NCBI RefSeq assembly: GCF_035046505.1 | Contig: NC_089823.1 | Coordinates: 110,507,412-110,571,411 of the forward strand | DNA: 64,000 bases | Reading direction: 5' to 3' | DNA from: Tiliqua scincoides | Taxonomy: Eukaryota; Chordata; Lepidosauria; Squamata; Scincidae | In this document: in pieces, positions 23,407 to 33,648 of the stretch | How the letters are laid out: every line of letters begins with the position of its first letter | Position numbering within the stretch: the stretch's first letter is position 1 | Translations under genes and position numbers: made by a program | Notes under the pieces: model-generated | Seen by the model: the letters and a program-made list of their open reading frames with translations, nothing else | Database searches by the model: none | Told to the model about the DNA's origin: nothing

Positions 23407-23414
23407 GTATATAA

Positions 23415-24547
23415 GATTGCTGCCTTTGGCATATGATTGCCAAATCTCTGTTGAGTATATACTTCGTGGAAGGAAAGGGCCCCAAGTCATTTTGTGGTTT
23501 AAACGTAGGAATCCTGTCACTCAATTTGAAGCTGCATTCACTAGACAGAGACATTGCTCCCATCCCCAGCATTGGGGCAGGTTTTGTCTCCATTGTTGCC
23601 CTCAAGTGTAGCACTTCTCTTTTCCAAACATGAATGGATGTCAGCTATTTACTTATACTGGGGGGAAAAGGTGAATGTGTGGGTATTCTTCCCCCTTGTG
23701 ACCCTCATCATTAAAAATCCGCTCTCTGTGTGGCTCCTGCATACCTAGTTCTCGATCACAGTCAAGTGTAATGGAATATTTGTAACTGGAATTTTTTTTT
23801 TTTTAATATATGGACACTCTATATTAGAAGCCATTTCAACAAATACCCTCAATCCTTTCCTTCAAGATTTTAAAATAAAGTATATGGAAAACGAATGCAC
23901 TATGTGACAGGTTCAGCCTAAGGAACTATGCTGAATACTAATTTCCTTTACATAGTTAAAGAAACCTGTTCAGGCACAGTCATGTAGGAGATGAATGTTT
24001 TCACTGGAGTGGCTGGTGATTGCTTTCTCATACCATTCATGAAAAGTGAATCGCCAGAAGCAGCATCCATTGCAATGCAGGCGTTTAAAAGGCTAGGACA
24101 TGGTCAGAATCCCTTATGGGGACATCTCATTAGGGTACACCATATCTCAGCATTCCACTGGGCTGAAGAATGTTAGGCTGAAGGTATTTGATATGAATAC
24201 TGTATGAGTTTTAAAAGCACAGCATGTTTGCAAAAACGGAAAGCAGAACGACCCTTCTCAGAACAAGAGCATTCTTTGCCTTGAGACAGCCTGAGTGAGA
24301 GTCCTAAGCTTGCATCACATCATTAATGTTTGAGGCATTTTGAGTTATATGCAGTGTGGATTGGGTCTAGGAAAATGAATCTGGACCCACTTTTGTTGGC
24401 CAACCAGCCACCATTATTTGACTCCCCCCCTCCTCCTCATAGTACAGTGTAAGTTCCTAACTATCCTTAGAAACATAATCTTCTCAAGGAAATTGAATAC
24501 CTTCTTAAATGAGGTATTCAAGATTAAGAAGTAAGCTTCTTTAATAA
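23415..24547. other. Unassigned AT-rich noncoding DNA
   Basis: No gene or element ends are recognised. It ends at the L1 target site. Confidence 0.45.
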
Positions 24548-24884
24548 AGAAATACCTTCTTCTTTTTTTTAATTTTTTTTAATTTTCCCAAAAATAACAA
24601 ACATGCATAACATAATACATAATACAATGCATACAAGAACATAAAAACAATATTAGAGGGTGCAAGATATCATACATCACTATAACTAACAAATCATTAC
24701 ATATTTCCTAATCCAGTTCCTCTTCTCCGTTAGTCTCTTAATATCATTTATCATTTATCTATCATATCATATATAATATATCATATATATAAAATACAGT
24801 TATTTAAATACCCTATCTTATACTTCTATAACTTTATTTTCAACCAAGTATAAAATAATTTTCATTACTCAATCTATATCGGTT

Positions 24885-25040
24885 TCACTGTTGATCCAAG
24901 CTCTCTAAAAATCTGTCCATTTCCACCATATTCATTATTTTCTCTATTAATTCATCTTTTATTGGGATCTTTGTGTCTTTCCAGTATCTAGCATATAAAA
25001 TCCTCACAACAATTAATATCATAATCCAACATCTAACATA
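24885..25040 (-). pseudogene. L1 ORF2 C-terminal remnant
   Basis: Fifty-one codons are open to a TGA stop. They include RILYARYWKDTKIPIKDELI and the final MVEMDRFLESLDQQ. The W-K-x-T-x-I-P pattern with a following amphipathic stretch is typical of the extreme C-terminus of L1 ORF2 proteins. The frame is closed upstream by a TAG, so nothing else of ORF2 survives in frame. Confidence 0.7.
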
Positions 25041-25527
25041 CTAAATTCTAACAACTTTTAATATCTAACAACTTTTAATAATTACATATATCATTTCTCT
25101 ATAACAACCAAAATTAATATATCCTCATGACTAAATACATAAACATATACGTAAACATCCAAAACAATATCACCTAAAATTAATTCTAATTCATTAAAAT
25201 TATCCTCTAAAATTCTAACATCTATTAATATCAAGCTAACTAAAATTTTATACATATTACATATCACCTATAAAGCTTATATAGCTTCTCATTGACATCT
25301 AATAAGTTTTAATTTCTAACATAAAAAATTAACACATTACTGTCTTTCTTTTTATCTATTCCCTTGTCTCCAACCTAAATATCAACAGGTCTGCCAAATC
25401 TCTTCTCTTTTCTAGACTTTAACTTTCCATCTTTTCTTTCTAATAAATTTCACATGAATTCTTCAACAGATCATGGTTTAATGTACTTGCTCTTCTTGCT
25501 AAATCAGCATCTTGATAAGTCATCTCC

Positions 25528-25627
25528 TTCACTTGATCATTCCAATCTATGTCAGTTGGTTGAAGTATTTCTTCTTCCTTCACTTGATCAATCCAATCTG
25601 CATCAATTAGTCAAAATATTTCTTCTC
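25528..25627. repeat. Two-copy tandem repeat (~52 bp) in the L1
   Basis: The units begin CTTCACTTGATCATTCCAAT and CTTCACTTGATCAATCCAAT and end in 'atatttcttct' or 'gtatttcttct'. They are in the ORF1 frame of the minus strand, downstream of its TGA. Confidence 0.7.
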
Positions 25628-26141
25628 CTTTCTGGTCTGGTGACTTTTGAGTCTTTATCTTCCAAGCTATCTCCATTAACATTGTCTCTTCCAATTGTTT
25701 GTTTTGTCCTGTCTCCAGTGTTTTGGATTTATCTTCCATTTCTTTGCTCTTTTGTTGATTCTCTCCTGTTTGTTGCGTATTAGACTCGTTTGACTGTTGA
25801 ATTAAGATTTCCAGGCTAATTTGGATTTGTAAATATCGATTTGCTTGTTGCTTTCCCATTTTCAGTACTTTTTCCATAATCCTTTGTTTTTTCTCATGTG
25901 ATTCAGATATAACATCTTTAAGTTGCACACTAAGATCATTTAGTTGTGTAGTTAACACATCCAAACTGGCTTGAACACACAGATATTGATTTGTATGTTG
26001 CTGTCCCATCGCCACTAATTTCTCTATATTGTCTTGTATTGTCTGCTTCCATTCTTTCCCTTTCGGTTCCTCTTGTGTTAGTTTTCCCAAGCTGGACTCC
26101 AGAGCAGGAGAGCTCCTAATTTTCGCTCCTTTTCCTGTCAA
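25611..26141 (-). pseudogene. L1 ORF1-like coiled-coil frame
   Basis: A 176-codon frame is rich in Q, E, K and L with heptad-like spacing, typical of the L1 ORF1 coiled coil (trimerisation) part. Residues 41-63 and 91-113 are an internal repeat of 50-residue period (KLVAMGQQHTNQYL and KVLKMGKQQANRYL). The frame continues past one TGA for about 58 more codons, including a tandem pair of DADWIDQVKE- and DIDWNDQVKE-like segments. No RRM or C-terminal nucleic-acid-binding domain is seen. Whether the frame is translated is unknown. Confidence 0.65.
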
Positions 26142-26697
26142 CCTTTTTCTTCCTTCTTATATCTTCTTTCTTCTTACTTCACTTGTCAAGTCCTGTTCTT
26201 GTCCTTGTAGTGTCTTTTTTAGTCCACTAGATATCCCTGATGTTCTTATTTCTGTTTATATCTTATTTCTGTTATTTATATTTGTTTCTATGTCAACCGC
26301 ATTCCTTTCCAGGAGATAATCAAAGGAATGTAAACAATCAACCACTTTTGCAAAACAAAAAAAATGCAGATCTCCAGTGCTCTCCACAGGCACTCCACAA
26401 GCTCTCCACAGGAAAACGAAACTGAACACTCCACAACAATAATTGTATTCCAAGATGGTTAATTTGTAATCCAACAAATTTTAGATTTATAAAGTTAGAG
26501 TTCACTCATATTTCCATAACAAGCTTGGCAGATCTCCTCTGAAGCTTCTTCTCATATCAACAAACAAGCACAGAAAGCTTCCCCCTTCTTCCTCTTCTCC
26601 CAGGAGGGGGAAAGCTTGCCCCTCCTTCTCTTAGACAAAAGCTTAATCAGGCAGTCAATTAGTCAATTAATGCCAGACACACACAACGGAACAACAC

Positions 26698-26931
26698 TCA
26701 CTTGCTTCTTTCAACTTCCTTCCCTGCTTGGAGCCTTTGGTGTAATTTCAACATTGAATCCTCACCATCACCAACATTGATGGCTGGGTTCCCTTGGAGA
26801 AAAAACAGTCCCTGGCTGAATCCTTCTTCTCCAAAACCGTATACCATCTGTAGGATCAAGGGCTCTCCTGACCACTGATCCTCGAATCTCATCAGACCCG
26901 CGATTTTGGGAAGAAATAGCGTGCTTTCCAA
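26698..26931 (-). other. Short frame in the L1 5' region
   Basis: A 77-codon open frame (starting MESTLFLPKIAG) lies between the L1 5' end and the ORF1-like frame. It may be 5' UTR that is open by chance, or an N-terminal part of ORF1 in another frame. No domain is recognised. Confidence 0.3.
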
Positions 26932-27042
26932 GAGCTTTCCAGGAGCTCAGAAAAACACGACTACTCAGCCACCTCAGGCTCCACCCCCCCCCCCAGAAAT
27001 ACCTTCTTCTTAAGGTATTATGAACTGGTACATATTACCAAA

Positions 27043-27226
27043 ACAGAGGAAACTGCCTTGTACAAAGTGAAGCCCTTGATCTGTCTAGCTCAGGATTGTC
27101 TATACACTAACTGTTCTGGATTCAAAGGACAAATGTTCTCTGCATCATCCTGCATGTACCGGAGACTGAACATCAAACATGCAGTAGGCAAAGCCTGTAG
27201 TCCTTCACTGAGCCACAGCCCTCCCT
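27043..27226 (-). mobile_element. tRNA-derived SINE with CR1-like tail, copy 2
   Basis: On the minus strand it reads 'ggctgtggctcagtgaagga' (box A area), 'atgttcagtctccgg' (decayed box B), a body, then 'gagctagacagatcaagggc' and 'aaggcagtttcctctgttt'. It is the same family as 20741-20942, in the opposite orientation. It lies 32 bp beyond the L1 target duplication. Confidence 0.7.
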
Positions 27227-27443
27227 TCAATTACTGGATCAAATTGAAGTTATGCCTAGTCCATCTCCAGTGATGGCCAGCCAGATGTCTATGGAAAGTT
27301 CACAAGCTGTCCCACAGCAGTGCTTGGAAGATTCAAAATGTTTCCAAGCTCAATCCCCAATCTGAAGTTTCTATTTTTAGAAGGATAATCATACCCAAAG
27401 CAGGTATGCAATTCATCTTGCTGGGTTTGTGAGTCTGCTATAA

Positions 27444-27536
27444 GGCTGCAATCCAGTACACATTTACCTGGGAGTAAGTACAATTCAACTCTATGAGCCT
27501 TATTTCTGAATAGACATACATAGGATTAGAATGCAA
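27444..27536 (+). mobile_element. ~90 bp MITE
   Basis: GGCTGCAATCC at the left follows TAA. The core has 'tacctgggagtaagtacaatt', then 'tgaatagacatacataggat'. This is the palindromic mini-family whose best copy is 42228-42317. A second partial copy follows at 27544-27604 ('catgtcccattaaactcaat'). Confidence 0.65.
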
Positions 27537-27543
27537 TCATTTA

Positions 27544-27604
27544 TCTGAACATGTCCCATTAAACTCAATGGGATTTACGACAGAGTAGACATTCATAGAA
27601 TTCT
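27544..27604 (+). repeat. ~90 bp MITE, partial
   Basis: A 'gtcccattaaactcaatggg' plus 'cagagtagacattcatagaa' core is kept. The left third is missing. Confidence 0.5.
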
Positions 27605-27719
27605 ACTGGAATAATAAAAACAGAAGTGTTTCAATCAGCAATTCATTCTTTACTTTTGGAATATGCTGGAGTTAGTCTGTCTAAGTATGAAATAAAGAAT
27701 CACAGGGTACAGGTCCAAC

Positions 27720-28363
27720 ATTGTTATACACTGATTTTTTATACACAGATTTGATTTAATGGCCACAAATGGCAAATGAGAAGGAATGTGCCTGGAGAAG
27801 GGGAAAAATGCATCCCTTTAAAATCACAGTTTAAAAAACTGCTTTTCTTACTATTGTAGAGAGATAGTCATGCAACCGATTACAGGTATAACCTAATTAT
27901 CACTTGTGAAAAAATCCATGGACTTTTCTATCTCAGAGCAATGAGAAGGGCCCTTTAAATTAAAGGAAAACAATCATTTAACAATAGCCTCGTTAATTCG
28001 AGAGAGGGCAGCCAGCTGACAATCCACCAATCATTCTCTCTTCAGGCACTTAGAAATAGCTTCACTCCAAGGCAAGCAACCCCTCCCTTCCCGCTGAGCA
28101 CATGAAAGAAAGATAATCACTTTGCATTCGTGAAGAGAGGGGTCACTTGCCTTGGAGTGAAGCCTTTCTAAGCACCTGGAGAGAGACTGATTGATGAATT
28201 GTCTGCATAATGACTCTGTCTTACTTCACAAAGGTCAGCAAGACTGTTTTAAAATCACCTAGCAAAGGTACATTCTTTTTTAAATGGATTTGCTTTAATG
28301 CAATTTTTGACATCCAGGTGAGTTCTGGTAACAGAACCCTCGCGAATAATGAGATTCAACCTG
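27720..28363 (+). mobile_element. Pogo/Tigger-like non-autonomous element, copy 1
   Basis: The ends CAGGTCCAAC and the complement of CAGGTTGAATC sit between TA dinucleotides (27718-27719, 28364-28365), the Tc1/mariner-type TSD. The centre holds a large inverted repeat, arms about 28021-28090 and 28133-28203, that could fold as a long hairpin. About 644 bp in all, without coding capacity. It aligns along its whole length with 32471-33116. Confidence 0.8.
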
Positions 28364-28594
28364 TACACTGGCTTTCTTCAGTGTTAACTTTGCTTTAACA
28401 GTCAAATCTGATACTGTTCCTGGATTTTAACCAATTGAAAAGCATCTGTTAAGAGTGTGTGGGTAAAAATAATATGGGCACGGCGCATACCTTAGGGTAT
28501 TTTTCTGTTCCCTCACTAGCAGTGTCTTGGGATAGGCCACCCACTTGAGGTAAGAAGTAATAGGTTGGGAATAGCATTCACTTACAAACTAGAC

Positions 28595-28956
28595 CAGTGT
28601 TTCTCAGACTGTGGGTCGAGACCCACTAGGTGGGTTGTGAGCCAATTTCAGGTGCATTCCCATTCATTTCAATGTTTTATTTTTAATATATTAGACTTGA
28701 TACCACCATGGTATGTGACTGCATTTGGGGAAATGTTACAGACCTGTACTTTTAACAAGCTACTGTTTATATTCTTTAACAATGCTAGTAAATGGGACTC
28801 ACTCCTGGGTAAGTATGGGTAGGATTGCAGGCTCGGATTGTTAAAAATTTTCCTGCTTTGTGATGCCACCTCCAGTAATGACATCTCTTCCAATGGGTCC
28901 TGACAAATTCTCATGGTAAAAAGTGGGTCCTAGTGCTAAATGTGTGAGAACCACTG
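28595..28956 (+). mobile_element. hAT-like element, family B, copy 1
   Basis: The left TIR is CAGTGTTTCTCAGAC and the right is the complement of CAGTGGTTCTCAC. The 8-bp TSD is AACTAGAC (28587-28594) and AACTAGAT (28957-28964). The interior contains 'aaatgggactcactcctggg' and 'aggattgcaggct', which is half of the ~90 bp MITE. Copies lie at 46956-47314 (inverted) and 55971-56327. Confidence 0.85.
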
Positions 28957-28964
28957 AACTAGAT

Positions 28965-29387
28965 ACCTATTTCTCTTGACAAAGTGTGATTCATAGGTAT
29001 AATTACTTTTTTATTATTAAACTCTTACCTGCATTCCCTCTGAAACACCTTTCTGATTTCAAAGAATACAGCTTAATCATCCTTTTCCCCCAGTCAAATA
29101 AACAAAATATGCATATTAATACCTATTAGAAGAATTTTAGTGAAAGTTTAAAATTCCATTTCTGGGCTGTACTGTGTTACAGTTAATTAGAAGAAAATCA
29201 TATCACAATAAATGTAACTGGAAAATCACTGTTTGCAAGGGAAAAAATAAAATTGCCAACAGTCTTAAAAATAACTTAATATTAGTGAGAAAATATATTT
29301 GTTTCACTCAGGTTTCAATAGAGTCAAAAAGCACATGCTTAAGAATATACAGAACAAACCAGCCATAATCATTTTTTTGGATGAGCT
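28965..29387. other. Unassigned AT-rich noncoding DNA
   Basis: No gene or element ends are seen. Confidence 0.4.
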
Positions 29388-29390
29388 TAA

Positions 29391-29854
29391 CAGTGCAATC
29401 CAAACTAGAAGATCTACATGGCACAGCAGTCACTTTTGCACACCATGTGAGTAAGGGGCACTAGCGGAGAGGTCTGCACTGCTCTGCAGATGCTGCACCC
29501 AAGCCTTCTGCCTGATGGAACATGTAAGGTCATGCCAGGAGGTAAAAGGGGTAGGGAAGGTGGAACACGGGGTGGATCAGGCCCAGGAGGGGGTAGGATT
29601 GACAGAGCAAGCCTCTGCCATATCCTGACCTCCTTCCTGGACCTGCTGTCATTACCAGGGGGCTGCTTGAACTTACACCAGCTATTTAGCAGGCACAATC
29701 TGAGTAGCCCCAAGGGCAGGCTGGAGCATTAATTGGTGTAAGGGGAAAAAAATTCCCCTTACCCCAAGGAGACTTCCAGTCTGCTCCAAAACTGCACTGG
29801 ATACAGCGGGACCCATGCAACCCTGCAGTACCAGCGCAACTTAGGATTGGGCTA
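29391..29854. mobile_element. GC-rich Harbinger-like element
   Basis: The left end CAGTGCAATCCAAAC follows TAA, and the right end TTAGGATTGGGCTA is the partial complement. The interior has a purine-rich block (29527-29600) and the stem-like 'aaggggaaaaaaattcccctt' [29739-29759]. The layout is that of the ~500 bp family. Confidence 0.65.
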
Positions 29855-31035
29855 TCAGCTCAGACCAAATCCTGTCAAGTGACCCTTCTGTCTTCAGCAA
29901 GCACAACATGCAGAGCATACCTGATCCCTGTTGTTGACCAGCAACAGAGCTATACTGTTTCTAACAGGGATGCTCTATTTAGCTATTATGATTGACAGCC
30001 CTCTTCTCTATGAATGTGTCCATTCCTTTAAATAAACCATCTCAGCTGGCAGCCGAGTGTCATAATCTAAATCCTGTTGTCACTGAGAAGAGAAGTTTTC
30101 ACCTCCGTTCTCCTGTTAAGAATATATTTATGCAGGATTCTTAGGTAAAAGTTAGTGCAGCCACAGACGAACCTACAAGCGACATCACAAGGGTTTTGTG
30201 TAAATTAAGGCTTGTTAAGAGCAGCTTCACACATCGGGACTGCAATCTTACCATTGACTCTCATCCTAAGTCCCACTGACTTAGATAAGACTTTCATACG
30301 CATACCAAATTAGAGCCTGAAGGTACCAAATAAATGAAAATGATGATTCATACGTTTTGCTATGGTCCTGCAGACAAATAGAAGACACTATAGTCTTTTC
30401 CCTTTACAGTCACTATTCTGTAATGAATCACTGGGAAACTGTACCAATATTTTGGCCACCACAATCCAGTGCATAGCATAATGGGTTTAGAAGTGGGGTT
30501 GGGGGAGACGGAATCCAATTTTTATGAAATTCACATGGGCAGTTATCGAGCTGCCCGAGTTGTCGAGCCCAAGTTGATTCACACAACAGCTTTTCCGACC
30601 AGAGACAGGAAAATGTGGGGCACCTCCAGACTCCCACATCTCTTAGCAGTACCAGCTAGAAGTTGTCTTTCCACCTGCAGTCATGTGCCTAACTGCAATG
30701 TTCCTTCCACTGGAGACAGTGTATGTTGGGAATCCAGTAGGCTGCAATCCTAGAGACACTTATCTGGGAACAGAGGCTTACCTTCCCTGGGGTGAGACAT
30801 GGTAGTTACCATGAGTGCCTTTCAAGAGGAGGCACTGGGAGTGGGCTTATATACTAAGAAGGTAGCAGTAAGCCTGAAGAAGCCACTATGGAGGAGAGGT
30901 GGGGAGCAGGCTCATTTTTGTTTACTGCCAAGTTTTTTGTTTTTTAAAAAAATATGTTTTAATTATTAACATAACTTGTTAATTAAAAGTTTAATGAGCT
31001 TCACTTCTATTTTGAGTTGATATTATGGTAACATT
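29855..31035. other. Mostly unassigned noncoding DNA
   Basis: Partial copies of the ~90 bp MITE are at about 30238-30300 and 30740-30785 ('aggctgcaatcctagagaca'). No gene is seen. Confidence 0.4.
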
Positions 31036-31043
31036 GTCTAAAA

Positions 31044-31272
31044 CAGTGCTTTCTTATCTTTTTCATCTCACAGCACAATGACAAGGTAGTAAAATTATCA
31101 AGGCACACCATCAATTTTTTGACAATTGACAAGGCACAACATGCTGTTGGAGGGGGGCTCACATCCCCCAATGGCCCTACTAATAAATGATCCTCCCCCA
31201 ATCTCACATGGCACACCTGCAGACCATTTGCGGCACACCAGTGTGTCACAGCACAGTGGTTGAAAATGACTG
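31044..31272 (-). mobile_element. hAT-like element, family C, copy 1
   Basis: The left TIR CAGTGCTTTC and the right end GAAAATGACTG are the family ends. The 8-bp TSD GTCTAAAA is perfect (31036-31043, 31273-31280). The interior phrase 'cacacctgcagaccatttgc' is shared, inverted, with 35351-35562. Confidence 0.8.
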
Positions 31273-31360
31273 GTCTAAAAGATCAGTGTCAGATATTTTC
31301 ACAGGGGTGCAATTTCAGTGCTTGTCACGGGCACCATTTTCCCTAGATATGCCACTATCT

Positions 31361-31425
31361 GGGAGTAAGCCCCATTGACCATAATGGGACTTACTTCTGA
31401 GTAGACATGTATCAGGTTAGGCTCT
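31361..31425 (+). repeat. ~90 bp MITE, partial
   Basis: CTGGGAGTAAGCCCCATTGA followed by 'taatgggacttacttctgag' and 'tagacatgtatcaggttagg' is close to the family consensus. The left terminal repeat is missing. Confidence 0.65.
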
Positions 31426-32468
31426 GATTACACCACCCAACATATATTTTGGTGCCTTTAAAGTTAGACCTATTCTTGGATATATTTGGGGCACTGATTC
31501 CGAAGATAGCATCTGTTTGGCCATATCAGCTCTAGTTTTGGAAATACGGCAAGGTTACCTTATAGTCTGATGTGCAAAAATATAATTGTACATTTTTATT
31601 TTATGAGTGTATAACTAGAGCTGCTCCAGCCAAATAGATGCCATTTTTTGATACTGGGCGAACCCAGGTACAGAGTGAACGAACATGGGAGGACCCATGT
31701 GTGCACCAACTGCCAAATCCACATTCTAAATGATTTTTTTTCTCTGTACAAAGGCGATCTCCCATTATAATAAGTGTTCATTAATGTACAGCATAAGTCA
31801 ATTTACTAGTTCATATGAGAAACAAATTGTAAAGCAATTTGTACGTGGAAAAATATTCTCTAGAAGTCATTAGCAAAAGAAACATTTCCAGGAAAGGCAA
31901 ACATACTTCTGTTCTGACTACATCTTTTTAAGGCCAAAAGTACCAAGGAGAAAGCATAGTTCCGTGATATCTTTTGGCAGTTCTAGCAAGCTACCTTTCC
32001 AGTCTGTTGGAAAGCATAGAGAGCTGAAACCATTCAACCATTCAAGTGTTGCTTGCCAAATGATACTTTGCTAACTTTTTGATCAATAATATGTCTGCTG
32101 CTTCTTCTTCCCCGAAGCTGAGGAAAGTAAGAAATTACTAATTGGTGGTTGGTGATACAGTTTAGAAGATCACATAAATGTAGCCTTTCCTAAAGGGAAA
32201 TGAGTGCTTTAGATTAGATTAAAGAAAGAGACTTGAGCTCTCTCATATTAGATTCTACAGAGACTTGTTTTTTTTCCTTTCTTAGAATGAAGCTATGATG
32301 TTTTTCCAAGGGTTTTCTATCTCTCATTTTCTATAACTCACAATACTAACAAAATGGTTGCATTCTTTAGAAGCCCTGATAAGTGATAAGTTATAGCCTT
32401 TTTTAAAAAAAATTATTTACTCAAGAGCTGGGTGGACATGTGCTGGTATCTGTCCTTCTTAATGCATA
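31426..32468. other. Unassigned AT-rich noncoding DNA
   Basis: No element ends or gene-like frames are seen. Confidence 0.45.
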
Positions 32469-32470
32469 TA

Positions 32471-33116
32471 CAGGTTCAACCTTGTTATACACATATTTTT
32501 TATATGCAGATTTGACTCAACACAAATGATCCCTGCAAATGAGAAGGAATGTACTGATCCCTGGAGAAGGAGAAAAATGCACCCCTTTAAAATCACAGTT
32601 TAAAAAAAACTGCTTTTCTTACTGTTGTAGAGAGACAGTCATACAAGTGATTACACGTATAACATAGGTAATTATTCACTAATTTTTCTATTTCAACCCA
32701 ATGAGAAGGGCCCTTTAAATTAAAGAAAAACAGTCTCATTAACAATAGCCTTATTAATGCGAGAGAGGGCAGCTGGCTGACAATCCATCAATCATTCTCT
32801 CTCTAGGTAGCTTCAGTTTCACTCAGTGACCCCTCCCGAATTGCCACTGAGCACATGAAAGAAAGATAATCACTTTGCATTGGTGAAGGGAAGGGTCTCT
32901 GACTCAGAGTGAAGCCTTTCTAAGTGACTGGAGAGAGGCTGATTGATGAATTGTCTGCTTAATGACTCTGTCTTACATCACAAAGGTCAGCAAGGCTGTT
33001 TTTAAATCGCCTAGCAAAGAGACATTGTTTTTTTAAATGGATGTACTTTAATGCAATTTTTGCCATCCATGTGAGTTCTGGGAAAGGAACCCTCCCGAAT
33101 AAGGAGACTGAACCTG
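32471..33116 (+). mobile_element. Pogo/Tigger-like non-autonomous element, copy 2
   Basis: The ends CAGGTTCAACCTTGTTAT and the complement of CAGGTTCAGTCTCCTTAT match at 14 of 18 positions, with TA on both sides (32469-32470, 33117-33118). It is colinear with copy 1, including the central inverted repeat. At 646 bp against 644 bp, almost no net length change has occurred since the common source. Confidence 0.85.
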
Positions 33117-33387
33117 TATCTTGTCTTTTACTTCCACTGGTATACATTTTTTCAGGACACAGGATGATTGATTTCTAGTGGTTAAAAAACTTGAAGCAAC
33201 AACCTAGTTTTATTGTTGCTGAGATACCCCCACAGAAGCTGCTACAGCCACTAGGGATTTGATGAAGACACCAAAGCACCAGATTGGTCCATTGACTTAT
33301 ATGAGACCAATCTTTTGTTTTGGTGGCTTCCTCAAAAGTTCCTAATGGTACATCCAAATGTGTACCACATCTGCATCAGTGCCACAT

Positions 33388-33640
33388 CATAAGAACATAA
33401 GAACAACCCCACTGGTTCAGGCCATAGGCCCATCTAGTCCAGCTTCCTGTATTTCACAGTGGCCCACCAAATGCCCCAGGGAGCACACTAGATAACAAGA
33501 GACCTGCATCCTGGTGCCCTCCCTTGCATTTGGCATTCTGACATAGCCCATTTCTAAAATCAGGAGGTTGCACATACACATCATGTCTTGTAACCCGTAA
33601 TGGATTTTTCCTCCAGAAACTTGTCCAATCCCCTTTCTAC
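33388..33640 (-). mobile_element. CR1 LINE 3' end, 5'-truncated
   Basis: On the minus strand it covers the last codons (GLDKFLEEKSITG-like) and the 3' UTR with 'ggcctatggcctgaacca'. It ends in two CTTATGTT-type repeats. It is the same family as 61425-62604. Confidence 0.85.
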
Positions 33641-33648
33641 AATCCCCT

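Larger units (their letters stand above)
24565..26994 (-). mobile_element. Internally deleted L1 LINE with perfect 17-bp TSD
   Basis: The target duplication AGAAATACCTTCTTCTT is identical at 24548-24564 and 26995-27011. On the minus strand the element begins with a G-run and GGAGCCTGAGGTGGCTGAG, the style of an L1 5' end. It carries an ORF1-like coiled-coil frame, then the last 51 codons of ORF2, an AT-rich 3' UTR and a poly-A tail (T-run at 24561-24590). At 2.43 kb it lacks the ORF2 endonuclease and reverse transcriptase. Both ends are kept, so this is an internal deletion, not 5' truncation. It could only have moved with help from another L1. Confidence 0.88.

Noticed and set aside
23650-23670. 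Stray minisatellite unit ('ttatactggggg') outside the hAT
   Set aside because: A single short match outside the TSD is most likely coincidence.
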